Shown: piece after piece, positions 1 through 10,960 of the stretch | Numbering within the stretch: the stretch's first letter is position 1 | Layout of the letters: each line of letters starts with the position of its first letter | From: Mugil cephalus | Taxonomy: Eukaryota; Chordata; Actinopteri; Mugiliformes; Mugilidae | DNA length: 64,000 nucleotides | NCBI RefSeq assembly: GCF_022458985.1 | Contig: NC_061777.1 | Coordinates: 13,109,668 to 13,173,667, forward strand | Reading direction: 5' to 3' | Position numbers and translations under genes: made by a program | The notes under the pieces: model-generated | What the model was told of the DNA's origin: nothing | Seen by the model: the letters and a program-made list of their open reading frames with translations, nothing else | Databases searched by the model: none

Positions 1-67
1 AATCCAGCTTTGATTATTGAACTTGGTGAGATGCGGTGAGATGAGTTTTTTTTTTTTTATCTTCTAG

Positions 68-3000
68 GTATGTCTCATTGGGGACTGTGTGGGAGGAATC
101 TTGGGGTTCGATGCTCTGTGCAGCACCAATCAGACAGTAAATGAAAGCCAGAACAGCAGTCGCAGGGGCAGCGTCATCAGTGTACAGGTGAGAGTTGTGA
201 ATGTTTTAGCATGTTGTAAAAGATCCTTTTTTTAATCGTAGATTTTTTTGTAACAATTTTTTTTATGAATGACTCTCACAGGACCAGGACCTCCTCTCTC
301 CCGGCATCATAATCAACAGCGGACATGGATCGACATCTCCAAACTTGGAAGGCAGCCGCCACCTCAGCCGCAGCAACATTGACATCCCTCGTGCCAGCGC
401 AGGCGACGACACCAAGAGACAACTGCCACGCAAGAGGAGTGACTCGTCCACCTACGAGCTGGACACAATCAAACAGCACCAGGCGTTCCTGACCAGGTGT
501 GTTGTCGTAAAAATCAGCCCTACTTTCCACGTACTTTCACAATGTGATTTAATTTTAGCTCCACACAAGGGAATGACTTTGTGCCGTCCTTCCAGCTTGC
601 ACTCCAGTGTCTTGCGAAACGACACAGCTTCACGCAGGTCGAGCAGCAGCACTATGCTGGATGGAGGCTCCCTGGGGAAGTTTGACTTTGAGGTGTCGGA
701 CTTCTTCCTCTTTGGCTCTCCGCTGGGCTTAGTGCTCGCCCTCAGAAAGACTGTCATTCCGATGCTGGATGGTAAGCTCCTTCAAACAGCGGATTGCATA
801 ACATAAAATATGTCCAGTAACTGTATCTGATGATCGCTTGCGTACCTCATATGTTTTTCAGATAAATTAACCTCACAGCAATCTTCTCAGGTTGAGCTTC
901 TCTCATGTCTTTGGTTTGATGTCCCCCTCTAGTGGCCCAGCTGCGGCCTGCCTGCCAGCAAGTTTATAACCTGTTCCATCCAGCTGATCCGTCAGCGTCG
1001 CGCCTTGAGCCTCTGCTGGAGAGGAAATTTCACCTCCTCCCTCCCTTCAACGTTCCCCGTTACCAACGCTTTCCCCTGGGAGACGGAAACTCTGCCCTGC
1101 TGGGTGAGTTCTTTGCACTGATGATGTATAAAAGCTTAATTAGTATAATTTTTAGTTAAAAAAAAAAAAAGTTTTTGATTCAGCTTTGCATTCTTGTGGT
1201 TGGATTCACAAGCACAGACACAAATGCAAAACTCCCTGTATCGAAGACCACATCAGCCGACCCTTCAGACACTGGCTGTAACCCGCTGTCCTGTTTCCTG
1301 TGGACGCATGCCATAGATAGCACGTGCCTTAGTGAGACATTATGAGTTCATCCACAGAGTAAACACTGTCGCAAAGAAAAATGGAACATTTTTCTACTGT
1401 TTGTGCTTCAGCGTCTTCTGGGAAGCAGTTTATTTCATCTAAATGTGGTCATAGTCCCGCTGGTGGTTTCTGTTTGGACTGCTCGTTATAACAGAGTAAC
1501 CCTTAGAGCCCCACCCTGCCCTACCCATGCAAACATCCCTCTACGGTCCTCAAAGAAAAAGCAGAGCAAATTTGCTTTATTTAGTCAAAATACAGCACGT
1601 ATCTTCCCGTACTTCTTCAGGATGCGGGGTTTTATTAAAGTGTGCTTCAGGTTGATAGGCTGCAGAAGAATTAAGACCTTACACATGTTGATCTCATCAT
1701 CAGGAAAACTATCACTAGGCCTTTTTTTCTGTTACTAATTCATGTTTTCAGTAGTAGCAGAGTTTTAAAAAGCAATTCAAGTCCATTATTAAAACAAGAA
1801 AGTATGAGAGATTTTAATATTTGCAGATGACAGCCCATTTCCAGTCTTAGAGCAGGGTGGTAGAATATAACCAGTGGAACAGTCGTGGTCCAAAAGAAGT
1901 GGGCTCCACTAAGGGCTTGACTCTTTCTTGTCTCATGTTCAGTTGTTCTTGCTTCATATGTTTTTGTGTCTTCCTTGTCTTCTTTCCTCTCTCCTCTCCT
2001 GGCCTCCTTTCCCCATATCTGCGCGCCCGGTGCTCTTCTTCTTCTTCTAAAACCACCCCTGACTTCTGCCCCATCTGTCCCTCCACCCCCCTCCCCTCTG
2101 TAGTGGAGACAGTCCAGAGCAACACTCAGCTGCTACTTGACAGCGGGCCCCCCCTGTCCCTTCGCTGTCAGGAGACCATCAGTGAGACCTGCATCCCTGT
2201 GCCTGTGCTAAACTGGCAGGAGGGCTTCCTCAAAGCCACACCCGCCACTATGGAGTGTGTGTAGCCTCTCCCATTCACCTACATCCGTCCTGACCCTCGT
2301 TCTGTCTGTCTGTCTTTTGTCCGTTTGTCCTTCTCGCTGTCGTGTCGGAGATGCTCAGATTTTTAATCTTTCTCACAGTACTTCAGTCGCAGTTGTTTCA
2401 AAAGTGAAAGTCAAAAACCGAAATCATTTTTTCTGCAGACAAAGACTTTCAAAGCGTCTTATGGTCGCCCTAAATTGCTTCATTTAGATAATTTGTACTG
2501 GGAATACTTAAAGATCTGCTCAGCATCGCTTGTGTCCCAGATTTTCGTGTGCTGTTGCGTACTCGTGTTTCGTGTTTGAAGGATGCACACATGCATTTGT
2601 GTTTGTGCTGTGGTTTTGAAGCAGATTAGCGATGTCACCAGTGAGTGAATTTGAGATAAAGGTTTTTGTGAACATTGTGCTTCTTGTGATGTTGTGTCTG
2701 TGCAGTGGACATGGAGTGCTTTCTTTACATCCTGAATACACTGTGATCTATGTTTCTCCTTGGTGATCAGGAGTCATGTAATTTATAAAGAGCTCCAGCA
2801 CTATTTCATTATCAAGCCAAATGACTTTTACATGATATTTCTCTGCTATTTGATAAAAAATCACCTCAGTGTGAGATACTGACTCACGGGAAATACCGTA
2901 ACAGGTGTGGACATTTGTGATTTTTACCTTCACTAAGTGTTTTATGTGTTCATATGTTGGTCGGTTAAAGAAATCTGACCTTGGCCACCATGTGGCTGGC

Positions 3001-6000
3001 TTGTCCTCTGACACCATGGTGCCTGCTGTCACATTTCTCTCCTGCCGCCTCTAACCCACATACCCCCCTCCCCCTCCCCATCACTGTGAGTACCCCTTAC
3101 CTGTGTCTCTGTCTAATGGGATCTCCTTGTTTGGGCTCAATAGCGGATGTTGTTCAGTCTCATGGTGGTGTCTTCATGGACAGTTCGTACCCCTCATCCC
3201 CCGTAACGGGGCCCCTCTCCCGGGGCCAGCGGAGGGCCAGTGAGGTCAGCATTGCGAGCCAGGTCTCAGGAATGGCAGACAGTTACACTGCCACCAACAT
3301 AGCCAACAGTAAGTGCTCTCAGTATCAACCAGTCTCTCTTTCTCCACTCACACAAACAATGCTCCGGTCGTTCTCCCACTTTTCTCTTGCTTTCAGGCCA
3401 ACTTTTCTCTTATTTACCCACCTAGTTTCTCTATTAAACGACTCCGACATCCTCTTCTCTTTCTCTCAAACCCCGTCACTCAGACTCTACACACAGCCTC
3501 CACTCCAGATGAAGCATTCTAGTCAGCCAGGTACACAAGAAAACCCTGCTCCTTTTGCTACTTCTGCTTTGTCAGACCTAACACCTCTACTGTAGGGACA
3601 CTCGAGAAAGGTCCATTTCCTGTCGAAACTCTTATGAGATCAGAGTCCCGAGGAAGAGCAAGCTTAGTGCCACTATCCACTGTCTGTCTTACTCTTACCC
3701 ACTGTCTAAATGTAAATGCAATGAGTGCTGCATTTATCTAATGTTGAGATGCATGTAGACACCTGCCTCCCTCAGACTGCATTCCTGCATTGTCCTCTCC
3801 CTATTAACAGTGTTTGCAGAGATTAAAGGAATCTTCTTCCCTCTTTGTTTGATTGTCCTCCAACGTCCCTTCTCCCCTTCACTCTTTCACTTCGGTTTGC
3901 AGAGAACATTTTTTGTCACCATGCTTTTCTTAACGCTGCTGTTTTTCCACTTTCAGTGCCACCCCGACGAAACGCACATAATCTAATTAATATATATGTA
4001 TATTTCTGCTCCCGCAGAGCATCAGAAGATCTTCAGCGGCATCGCACTGACCAATTGCATTACTAACATTTGTTTTTCAGCTCAGACATTCACCGCTCCA
4101 TGTAAACTGTCATAACCTTGTCTCGTATGCATATTCATCCATTTTATCATGTGCTTTCTTTCTCTTTGTTTTCCCCCTTAGCCAAATCTTGCCAGGGTAA
4201 CCAGTCCAGAAAGTTCAGTCTTTTGTCCCAACTTGCCCTATCGTCACAAAACAAATTCTTCCCGAAAAATCCTCCTAAGTACGCTAAGAAAGCAGAGGCT
4301 GGCCAGGGCCCAGGATTTCCTGATGGAGATCTAGTGGAAGACCTGGATCTGGAGACAGACTCCAGTGAAGGTTACAGTCCCACTGGCCAGTACGAGAACT
4401 GCCCGTCAGCGGGGCTGGACTTTGCTATATGTGATCTGGTCTCACTGGACTCCCAGGCTGAAGTGGACCAAGGTATTTTTCTGAGGGAGGGGAACTACTA
4501 AAATGACAATGAGGTCTCTATGCTGCTCTATACTGTGTCAAAATCCAGACACTCAACTCTTCAAGAAAGCCTCTTTTTCATTCCCTCTTCTTGAATTTCA
4601 AATTTGATCACTTGCACTGATGAGGAGTGGTGTATAAATCTAGATCTTTCCCCCGGGTTTCCAAATCCATGACCTCTTCACGCACACACTAACGCAAATA
4701 ACCATCTTCAGCTCAAATGATCAAATATCAGCTCTAACTACCTTCTTTTCCTGCCTGAATTCAGCGCTTGATTTTCCTGACAATAACAAATGCAAGCTCC
4801 CTCCCTTTCCCTCCTTTAGCTGAAGAACTGCTGGGATTGGTGAAGATTGTTGTTGAAGACTTGAATCAACTTTTTGCTTTAGCTTCAGGGGTCTAACGCC
4901 TTTGAGTGGCATCACATGACTCACAGTGACTCTTACAGCTTCATATTACTCCTCTGCACCCTATTCACTCCATTCCCATCGCAGTTGCAGCGCGTTGGTG
5001 GGGCACAAAGCGCCTGGACTTTGCCCTGTACTGCCCCGATGCTCTGACTGCTTTCCCGACGGTGGCTTTGCCACACCTCTTCCACGCGTCGTACTGGGAG
5101 TCCACCGATGTTGTGTCTTTTCTCCTGAGGCAGGTGAGCAAACAGCACCTGCCGTTCATTGTGTGTGGCCTGTTAATATGTAACCTGCAGACTTGAAGGC
5201 TCTTCAAATATTCTGAATGAATCACTGGAGTGTCCTCCGTAGGTCATGAGGCACGAAAACTCGAGTATTCTGGAGCTTGATGGGAAAGAAGTGTCTGAGT
5301 TCACCCCCTCTAAGCCTCGAGAAAAGTGGCTGCGCAAGAGGACTCACGTCAAGATCAGGGTGGGTATCAGACCTGTGAAATAAATTTCATCTAATTCCAA
5401 TGGTCTGGCTCGAGTTTCGACAAAAAAAAAAGAAAAGGCCGAGCACCACTAACTCAAAAACAATTCTTTCTTTCTCTCATTTGACAGAATGTGACGGCGA
5501 ACCACCGGGTGAACGATGCCGTGTTCACCGAAGACAGCCAGCAGGTTGTGACAGGTCGCTTCATGTACGGCCCTCTCGACATGGTCACTTTGGCCGGGGA
5601 GAAGGTAAACACACTTAACATCAGCTTATTATCTCACTTAACTCATGATGTTAGCGCTCCTTGTACCATTTGTGTTTGTGCTCATTTTGAATTATTTTTT
5701 TTTCTTTTAATCCTGCACAGGTGGACCTCCACATCATGACCCAGCCTCCATCGGGAGAATGGGTGTACTACAACACAGAGGTGACTAACAGCAGCGGCCG
5801 CGTCTCTTTTGTCATCCCAGACGACAGGCGTCTGGGCATTGGAGTCTACCCGGTTAAAATGGTTGTAAGGTGAGATCATCTTGGGACAACACCAAAAACT
5901 ACCATTGAGCCTGACTTTGTGTGATTAATTATTCGACTTCTTTTTTCTCTGTTTGATTCCTCAGGGGTGACCACACGTTTGCAGACAGCTACCTGACAGT

Positions 6001-7307
6001 GATCCCACGCGGCACAGAGTTTGTGGTGTTCAGCATAGATGGTTCATTCGCTGCCAGTGTGTCAATCATGGGCAGCGATCCAAAGGTTCGGGCAGGAGCT
6101 GTGGACGTTGTCAGGTGCTTAAATGCTCTCCCTCTCCCTCTTTTCTAGGATTTCTTTCTTTCAGAAATGACTAATACTCATGTGTTATTCATGTCTTGCC
6201 TACTCTGTTGCAGACACTGGCAGGATTTAGGCTATCTGATCATCTACGTGACTGGACGTCCAGATATGCAGAAGCAGCGGGTGGTGGCCTGGTTGTCTCA
6301 GCACAACTTCCCTCATGGCATCGTGTCCTTCTGCGATGGTCTGGTCCACGACCCGCTCAGACACAAGGCCAACTTCCTCAAGACCCTGGCAGAGGTGAGG
6401 CTGAGCTGTAGGGGACGAAAACAACAACGAATGTGAAACATATTTATCTTTTTAAAGGCCGGTGCACAACATGTCTCTCATTGATTTGACTTATTCCAGG
6501 CTCACATGAAGATTTTCGCCGGCTATGGGTCAACTAAAGACATCTCAGTCTACACCGCCATAGGCCTCCCTCCTTCACAGATATACATCGTTGGCAGACC
6601 CTCTAAGAAGATGCAGCACCAGTGCCAGGTATCATTTGGTTATTTTTTTGGCACAACTTGGAAAAATATGGTGCTTTTTATGTGAATAATTCATAACACT
6701 GCAAAAATTTCAAGAAAGCAAGAAGAATATTTTGTTTAGAGACAAGAACTTTATGCTTATTTTAAGAATTTTTGTGAAGCAAAAAAAGCTTAACTCATTA
6801 TATATTTCTTAATACAAGATGATTTGATTGAATATAAGAATATTATGCTTCCTTCTAGTAATGCTGTTTTTTGCAGTGTACTACACGTCAGATACACTGA
6901 CACTTATTTATACCTGCCAACAGTTCATCACAGAAGGATACGCGGCTCACTTGTCCCAGCTGGAGTACAACCATCGCTCTCGGCCGGCCAAGTCCAGCAG
7001 CGCACGCATGGTGCTGCGCAAAGGCAGCTTCGGCCTGGGCGCGAACAGCGACTTCCTGAGAAAGAGGAACCACCTGTTGCGCACCATCTCCTCGCAGCCG
7101 GCCCCCAGCTCCCCGACGGGCAACATTCACAACAGGCCGGAGCGCACGCAGAGCCAGTCGGACAGCGAGCGCCTGGAGCGAGAGCGGCTGGAGCGCACTC
7201 AGAGCCACACCCAGGGAGCGACCCAGCGCAGCATGAGCATCACGGCCAGCTGCTGGGGCCGCAGCAGCAGCACCAAGCTGGAACCGGGGGTTTTCAGCCC
7301 AAAGTGA
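68..7307 (+). CDS. pitpnm2: PITPNM2-type phosphatidylinositol transfer protein, 3' part of gene
   Basis: Exons seen: 68-187, 282-496, 596-771, 933-1103, 2104-2256, 3144-3308, 4182-4472, 4985-5133, 5243-5359, 5488-5604, 5721-5869, 5965-6114, 6214-6394, 6500-6628, 6924-7307 (TGA). All have GT-AG borders and phases agree, giving 888 codons with every exon included. The N-terminal lipid-transfer domain lies before the window. The first exons hold the DDHD region ([44 protein letters not shown]). Exons from 5965 on hold the LNS2 domain ([37 protein letters not shown]). LNS2 resembles lipin phosphatases, but the motif reads S-I-D-G-S instead of D-x-D-x-T, as in the whole family, so it is expected to bind phosphatidic acid rather than hydrolyse it. 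The protein acts at ER-plasma membrane contacts in PI/PA exchange. The C-terminus ([20 protein letters not shown]) fits PITPNM2 better than PITPNM1 or PITPNM3. Paralogue assignment is from remembered sequences. Confidence 0.93.
2104..2256 (+). other. pitpnm2: pitpnm2 candidate cassette exon 1 (51 codons)
   Basis: The stretch follows a long pyrimidine tract ending in CAG-less TAG (2101-2103) and ends at a GTGTGT donor (2257). It is open in the needed frame. It enters and leaves in phase 1, so skipping it joins exon 933-1103 to 3144-3308 in frame, producing Ala-Asp-Val-Val-Gln-Ser, which is close to the remembered mammalian protein. Its first residues (ETVQS, then DS ten residues on) resemble those of the next exon (DVVQS, DS). 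Inference: an optional or mutually exclusive exon; transcript data are lacking. Confidence 0.55.
4182..4472 (+). other. pitpnm2: pitpnm2 candidate cassette exon 2 (97 codons)
   Basis: A CCCTTAG acceptor precedes an open 291-base stretch ending at a GTATTT donor. It is symmetric phase 1, so both inclusion and skipping keep the frame. Skipping gives N-I-A-N-I-A-A-R-W-W-G, matching the mammalian protein as remembered, while inclusion adds a linker that is basic at first ([13 protein letters not shown]) and acidic later ([15 protein letters not shown]). I know no domain for it. It probably lengthens the linker between the DDHD region and the C-terminal part in some isoforms. Confidence 0.6.
6697..6878. 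mobile_element. MITE-like element with 11-bp terminal inverted repeats
   Basis: The stretch starts with CACTGCAAAAA (6697-6707) and ends with its exact reverse complement TTTTTGCAGTG (6868-6878). The A/T-rich body has AAGAAAGCAAGAA-like and TTATTTTAAG-like segments. Short elements with this terminal sequence are, to my knowledge, common in fish and are thought to be non-autonomous DNA transposons. No clear target-site duplication is visible (flanks ATTCATAA and TACTACAC). It sits in the last pitpnm2 intron, ending about 45 bases before the final acceptor, close to the likely branch-point area. Confidence 0.65.
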
Positions 7308-7459
7308 GATCAGAGACGATGTGAGCGTACGCTTTAGGACACTGGACTTATTTGTACTGACACAAAGAGGAACAGTTGGCTTGCACCAGATGAGTAAATA
7401 CCACAGTGAAAATCAGGTGCTACAAACCACTCTTTATGAAATGAACACCAGACACATCC

Positions 7460-7487
7460 AACACACACACACACACATATATATATT
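7460..7487. repeat. (CA)n(TA)n microsatellite
   Basis: About nine AC units run directly into about five AT units inside the pitpnm2 3' UTR. Confidence 0.9.
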
Positions 7488-9165
7488 TATGAACAGAGGC
7501 TATATTCATTATTACTCAAAACAGGCATTTCAAGAAGCATCCTCCTGAAACAGGGACATGCCAGATATAGCTAATATTGTAGGGATCCGGAGGGTTTCTA
7601 CTGTTAAATAAATATTTATCAGTCTTGTATACAAGGTCACTTTTTCTCCAGGCTTTTAAAAATGGAGGTAGTTACATGCGAAGGCGCGACCACGGCTGTA
7701 TTCTGTAGTAAACGACACAAAGTAGTGAACAGGCAACTCGTATCGGCTCCGCGCTGATAACGCACTGTCACTGACTGACGTGGCCAACGCAAGCACAACA
7801 ATTACTGCAGAGCCCAACTTTGTGTATAGTAGTTTTAAATCAGTTTCATGTGATAATCAGGTGACTTCTGGTCTGAGAGCAGAGTTGAATAGTCAAGTCT
7901 TTTTACAATAATTTACCATTTTAACTTGTGACGATCTGATCAAGAGCCACTAGTCGTTGCGTCAACCTCACAGACGCCATGGACTGAACGTGGTTAAATC
8001 AAACAGTCCAGTTGTTTTCTCGTCGGCCCCGACACACAAATGAGTCATCCAAGTATCACAAGAAGCAAACTGCGAAGTTACCCTTTAACTACAGTTGCAG
8101 CTGAAACTGTTTCCTAGCATTTTTCTAGTATTTCACCACATCACACCGTACTGATGCTGCTGTACCCTCCTGAATAAATAGCGAATCGCTCGGCTAGAGG
8201 GAAAGGTCCTACTCCTGTATGATTAATGTGCCAAAGTAAGCATTTTAGGATTAAATATGCTGAACGACCCGTGTCGCCTGTGTAAAAACGGAATAGAAAG
8301 TGTAAGTATGTAGTTGAACGCCTGAACAAGGCTTGTACATAATTGTGAACATTACAATGCAGATCTGGTATCTGGTCCACGGAAGACCAGTTTCAAGTGT
8401 CTTCTTTACTCTGGGGGTAAACACCAACTCATTCAGGATATACTTTATTGGTTGTTGACGATGATGATGATTATAATTATTGTTATTTAAGATTCTAGAC
8501 ATTTTAAAATGTATTGATTTTGTGAACAAACTGTGTTTTAAGATTACTTTAGCTCTGTTTTTCTGTATTTTCTTCAAACTTCAGTTTCTGCAGCCAAACC
8601 TCAGAGGTCTTTGCCTGGCACAGTATTGTATTTTTATTATTTTATCTCACAGATCACCAGAGTCGCACCAACAGAACTGATATCTCGTGTCATTTATTGT
8701 ATGTTTGTGATTAACTCTTTTGGAAATTCGGGACACGGAAATTCTCTCTGGCGATCCCAAAGCTGTACATGAGGCGTTGAATGTGCTCATAGATAATCCT
8801 ACTTAGGTTAAGTCGTCTTTCTCAGTTCTGCTTTCGAGGAAGAAAAATTGTGCAAATTGTAAATTTCTGTACAATATGCTGTCAAGAGTAGGAACACGGA
8901 GCTAAGACGTACTTTATGCTGTCGGCCATTCATTTCTGAAAGCGGTAAAAAAAAAAATTTTTTTGTGATGTACTGATTCAAATTAAGTTTCTTTGACCCT
9001 CTAGTAGGCGTGCACAGAACTGACTGCGATGGACCAATATGGGCTCAAATGTAAAGGGAAATGTGCAATATTACGTAAGTGCACCACCTGATCAAACGGA
9101 CTGTTGGGGAAACGTCACAGTGCATTGACAATCAGTCGAACACTTTCTGCGGACGTCAAATTGGA

Positions 9166-9199
9166 GGGGGGGGGGGGGGGGGTGGGTGGAGGGGGGGTG
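9166..9199 (+). repeat. G-tract in pitpnm2 3' UTR
   Basis: Seventeen consecutive G (9166-9182) are followed by TGGGTGGAGGGGGGGTGG. This has enough G-runs for a G-quadruplex on the mRNA-sense strand. A T-run follows at about 9222-9237. Confidence 0.85.
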
Positions 9200-10215
9200 G
9201 CGCAATCCAAGTGCACAGGTTCCTTTTTTTTTTTTTTACAAAGCAGAGATTTCTCAAAATAAAGTGCCACTGACCTGACGTGGGATGCTACAGTCAGTCT
9301 CCTCCTGAGGAAAGACACCCTCAGACTTTTTGTTGTGATGTTTCCAGACGAACCTACTTAACATTTAACTAAAGCTGCCAGATTTCTAGGTACCTTCAGC
9401 TAAAATTAAAGCTGTTCAATGCAACATCTCTGCAGTAAAACTGACCTTCATTAAGAATATAACTTCCTGCCGGGACTCGGTGGTCCCTTTTGGAGGCTCC
9501 AGATCGTGGTGCTGTTGTGTCGTGTTGAGATGTGGTTCTTATATTTTGTCCACTGCACATTTCATTGTGGGTAGACCGCATAATTCGACGTCCTAGTTCA
9601 AAGGTACCCGTGGCCTCTCAGTCATGACTGTTCCTCCTGGTGAAATGTGGTGTAAATAATAATACTGTTTGAGCGTCCCTCTGCATTTTGATCTTGTCAA
9701 GATTCGGCTTGAAGCCATAACTCTTAAAAAAAAAAAAAAGCTGCTGGTTAAAGAACGGCTGTTTGTGCACGGGGAGTGATTAGAAAAGAGAAGGACAAGC
9801 AACGCTGGACCTACTGAACCACGTTCCCTGATCTGAACAGCCTAGACATTAAAAATCTAGAGAATGTAAAGTTTGGATACCTCTGGGCAGACAATCGCTT
9901 CGATTCTGCTTCTGACACACACATTACCAGAGGCCTTACAGTTCCCTTTTCTGCCTTACACGGACCGTTGCGTTTCAAGTCCTAGAGCGAACTCTGCTCA
10001 CAGCCCGGACTGACTACACGAGGAAGGATGGACCGCTTGTGTCGACTTCACTTTGAGGAAACGGGAAAAGGCCATATTTTCCTTAAAGGCTTTGGTTTGT
10101 TTTACCTTCAAAGGAAACATACAAGGGAGAATCCTGTTTGATGTAATTAACCAACATTAGGCATCTGTTAATCCGGCGCCACAGCTGTTTCATCAACAGT
10201 TAACATACATAGGCT

Positions 10216-10252
10216 GTATATATATACATATATACATATATATATATATATA
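10216..10252. repeat. TA-rich simple repeat
   Basis: Alternating TATA/CATATA units near the end of the pitpnm2 3' UTR. Confidence 0.85.
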
Positions 10253-10460
10253 AATCATTAATGGAAAAATCTTACTTGGAAAATATTTTAACTGTACAGG
10301 GTGTGTATCTTGTAGGTTTTGGATAACTTTATCCAGTCCCTTGTGTTTTTATGTACAGTGTATAAAGAACATATAAAGAACAACTTAGTAATTTGGCCTT
10401 TTTTTCCTCACGCATCGTCCTTGAGAAGATTAATTGTTGTTGATTGTTTTTACGCGAGAA

Positions 10461-10466
10461 AATAAA
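10461..10466 (+). terminator. pitpnm2: pitpnm2 poly(A) signal
   Basis: Canonical AATAAA, 3154 bases after the stop codon and the last one before the convergent arl6ip4 gene. Cleavage is expected 10-30 bases downstream. Confidence 0.7.
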
Positions 10467-10524
10467 GTATTCAGTAATACGAAGCTGGCACAAGCTTTAC
10501 TCCACAAAAAAAAAAAAAAAAAGG

Positions 10525-10530
10525 TTTATT
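10525..10530 (-). terminator. arl6ip4: arl6ip4 poly(A) signal
   Basis: TTTATT on + reads AATAAA on -. It is followed on - by a 17-base T-run (10522-10506) and a GTGGAG stretch, which is a good downstream U/GU-rich element. It lies about 430 bases after the arl6ip4 stop. Confidence 0.7.
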
Positions 10531-10960
10531 TAAAGAACAGAAATGAAACAACATGAGTCGTAAAGGTACTGAACACATGAACGGCTTTGTGTTTCTTTTT
10601 GGCATAGCCGTTATGCAACATGGCCGTTATCGAATGAAGAAACCAGCCGAATGTTTGCAGGCATGACTCCTAAATATCACATTTATCAACGACCAGTGTA
10701 AACACTGTACGGTGGAGGTTCAAGCCTCAACACATTGAATTCCTTCAGCATATCAGCATAGAAGGTTTTTACCTGTCGCAGATAAGAGAGGACACGTCCC
10801 TGTTATTTTATACCTTCACTGTCACACAGTTCAATCAAAGGCAGATCTTTGATAGAAAATAGAGTCTGTTCAATTCAGCTTCAGACAAACTCTTCTCCAA
10901 GAAGGTTGTGTCAGTGTGGTGAAGCTTTGCTCAGATTGTGAGCATTGAGGGAGATTTCTT

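Larger units (their letters stand above)
1104..4984 (+). other. pitpnm2: pitpnm2 introns around the optional exons
   Basis: Besides the two candidate cassette exons and exon 3144-3308, the stretches 1104-2103, 2257-3143, 3309-4181 and 4473-4984 hold A/T-rich intron sequence with pyrimidine-rich runs before acceptors (notably 1925-2103 and 3330-3500). I see no other coding exon, RNA gene or recognisable transposon in them. Confidence 0.6.
7308..10490 (+). other. pitpnm2: pitpnm2 3' untranslated region
   Basis: No coding continues after the TGA at 7305-7307. The only strong poly(A) signal next to a gene boundary is AATAAA at 10461-10466; earlier AATAAA at 9258-9263 could give a shorter form. 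The region contains a CA/TA microsatellite (7460-7487), a G-tract (9166-9199) and a TA-rich tract (10216-10252). The roughly 3.2 kb length is inferred from these signals, not from transcripts. Confidence 0.65.

Noticed and set aside
4018-4070. Possible small pitpnm2 exon after CCCGCAG at 4011-4017
   Set aside because: No usable donor follows in a compatible phase, and the residues do not match the family.
7308-10490. Possible extra gene in the long gap after the pitpnm2 stop
   Set aside because: Only short frames, no splice pattern, poly(A) signals on the + strand; read as 3' UTR.
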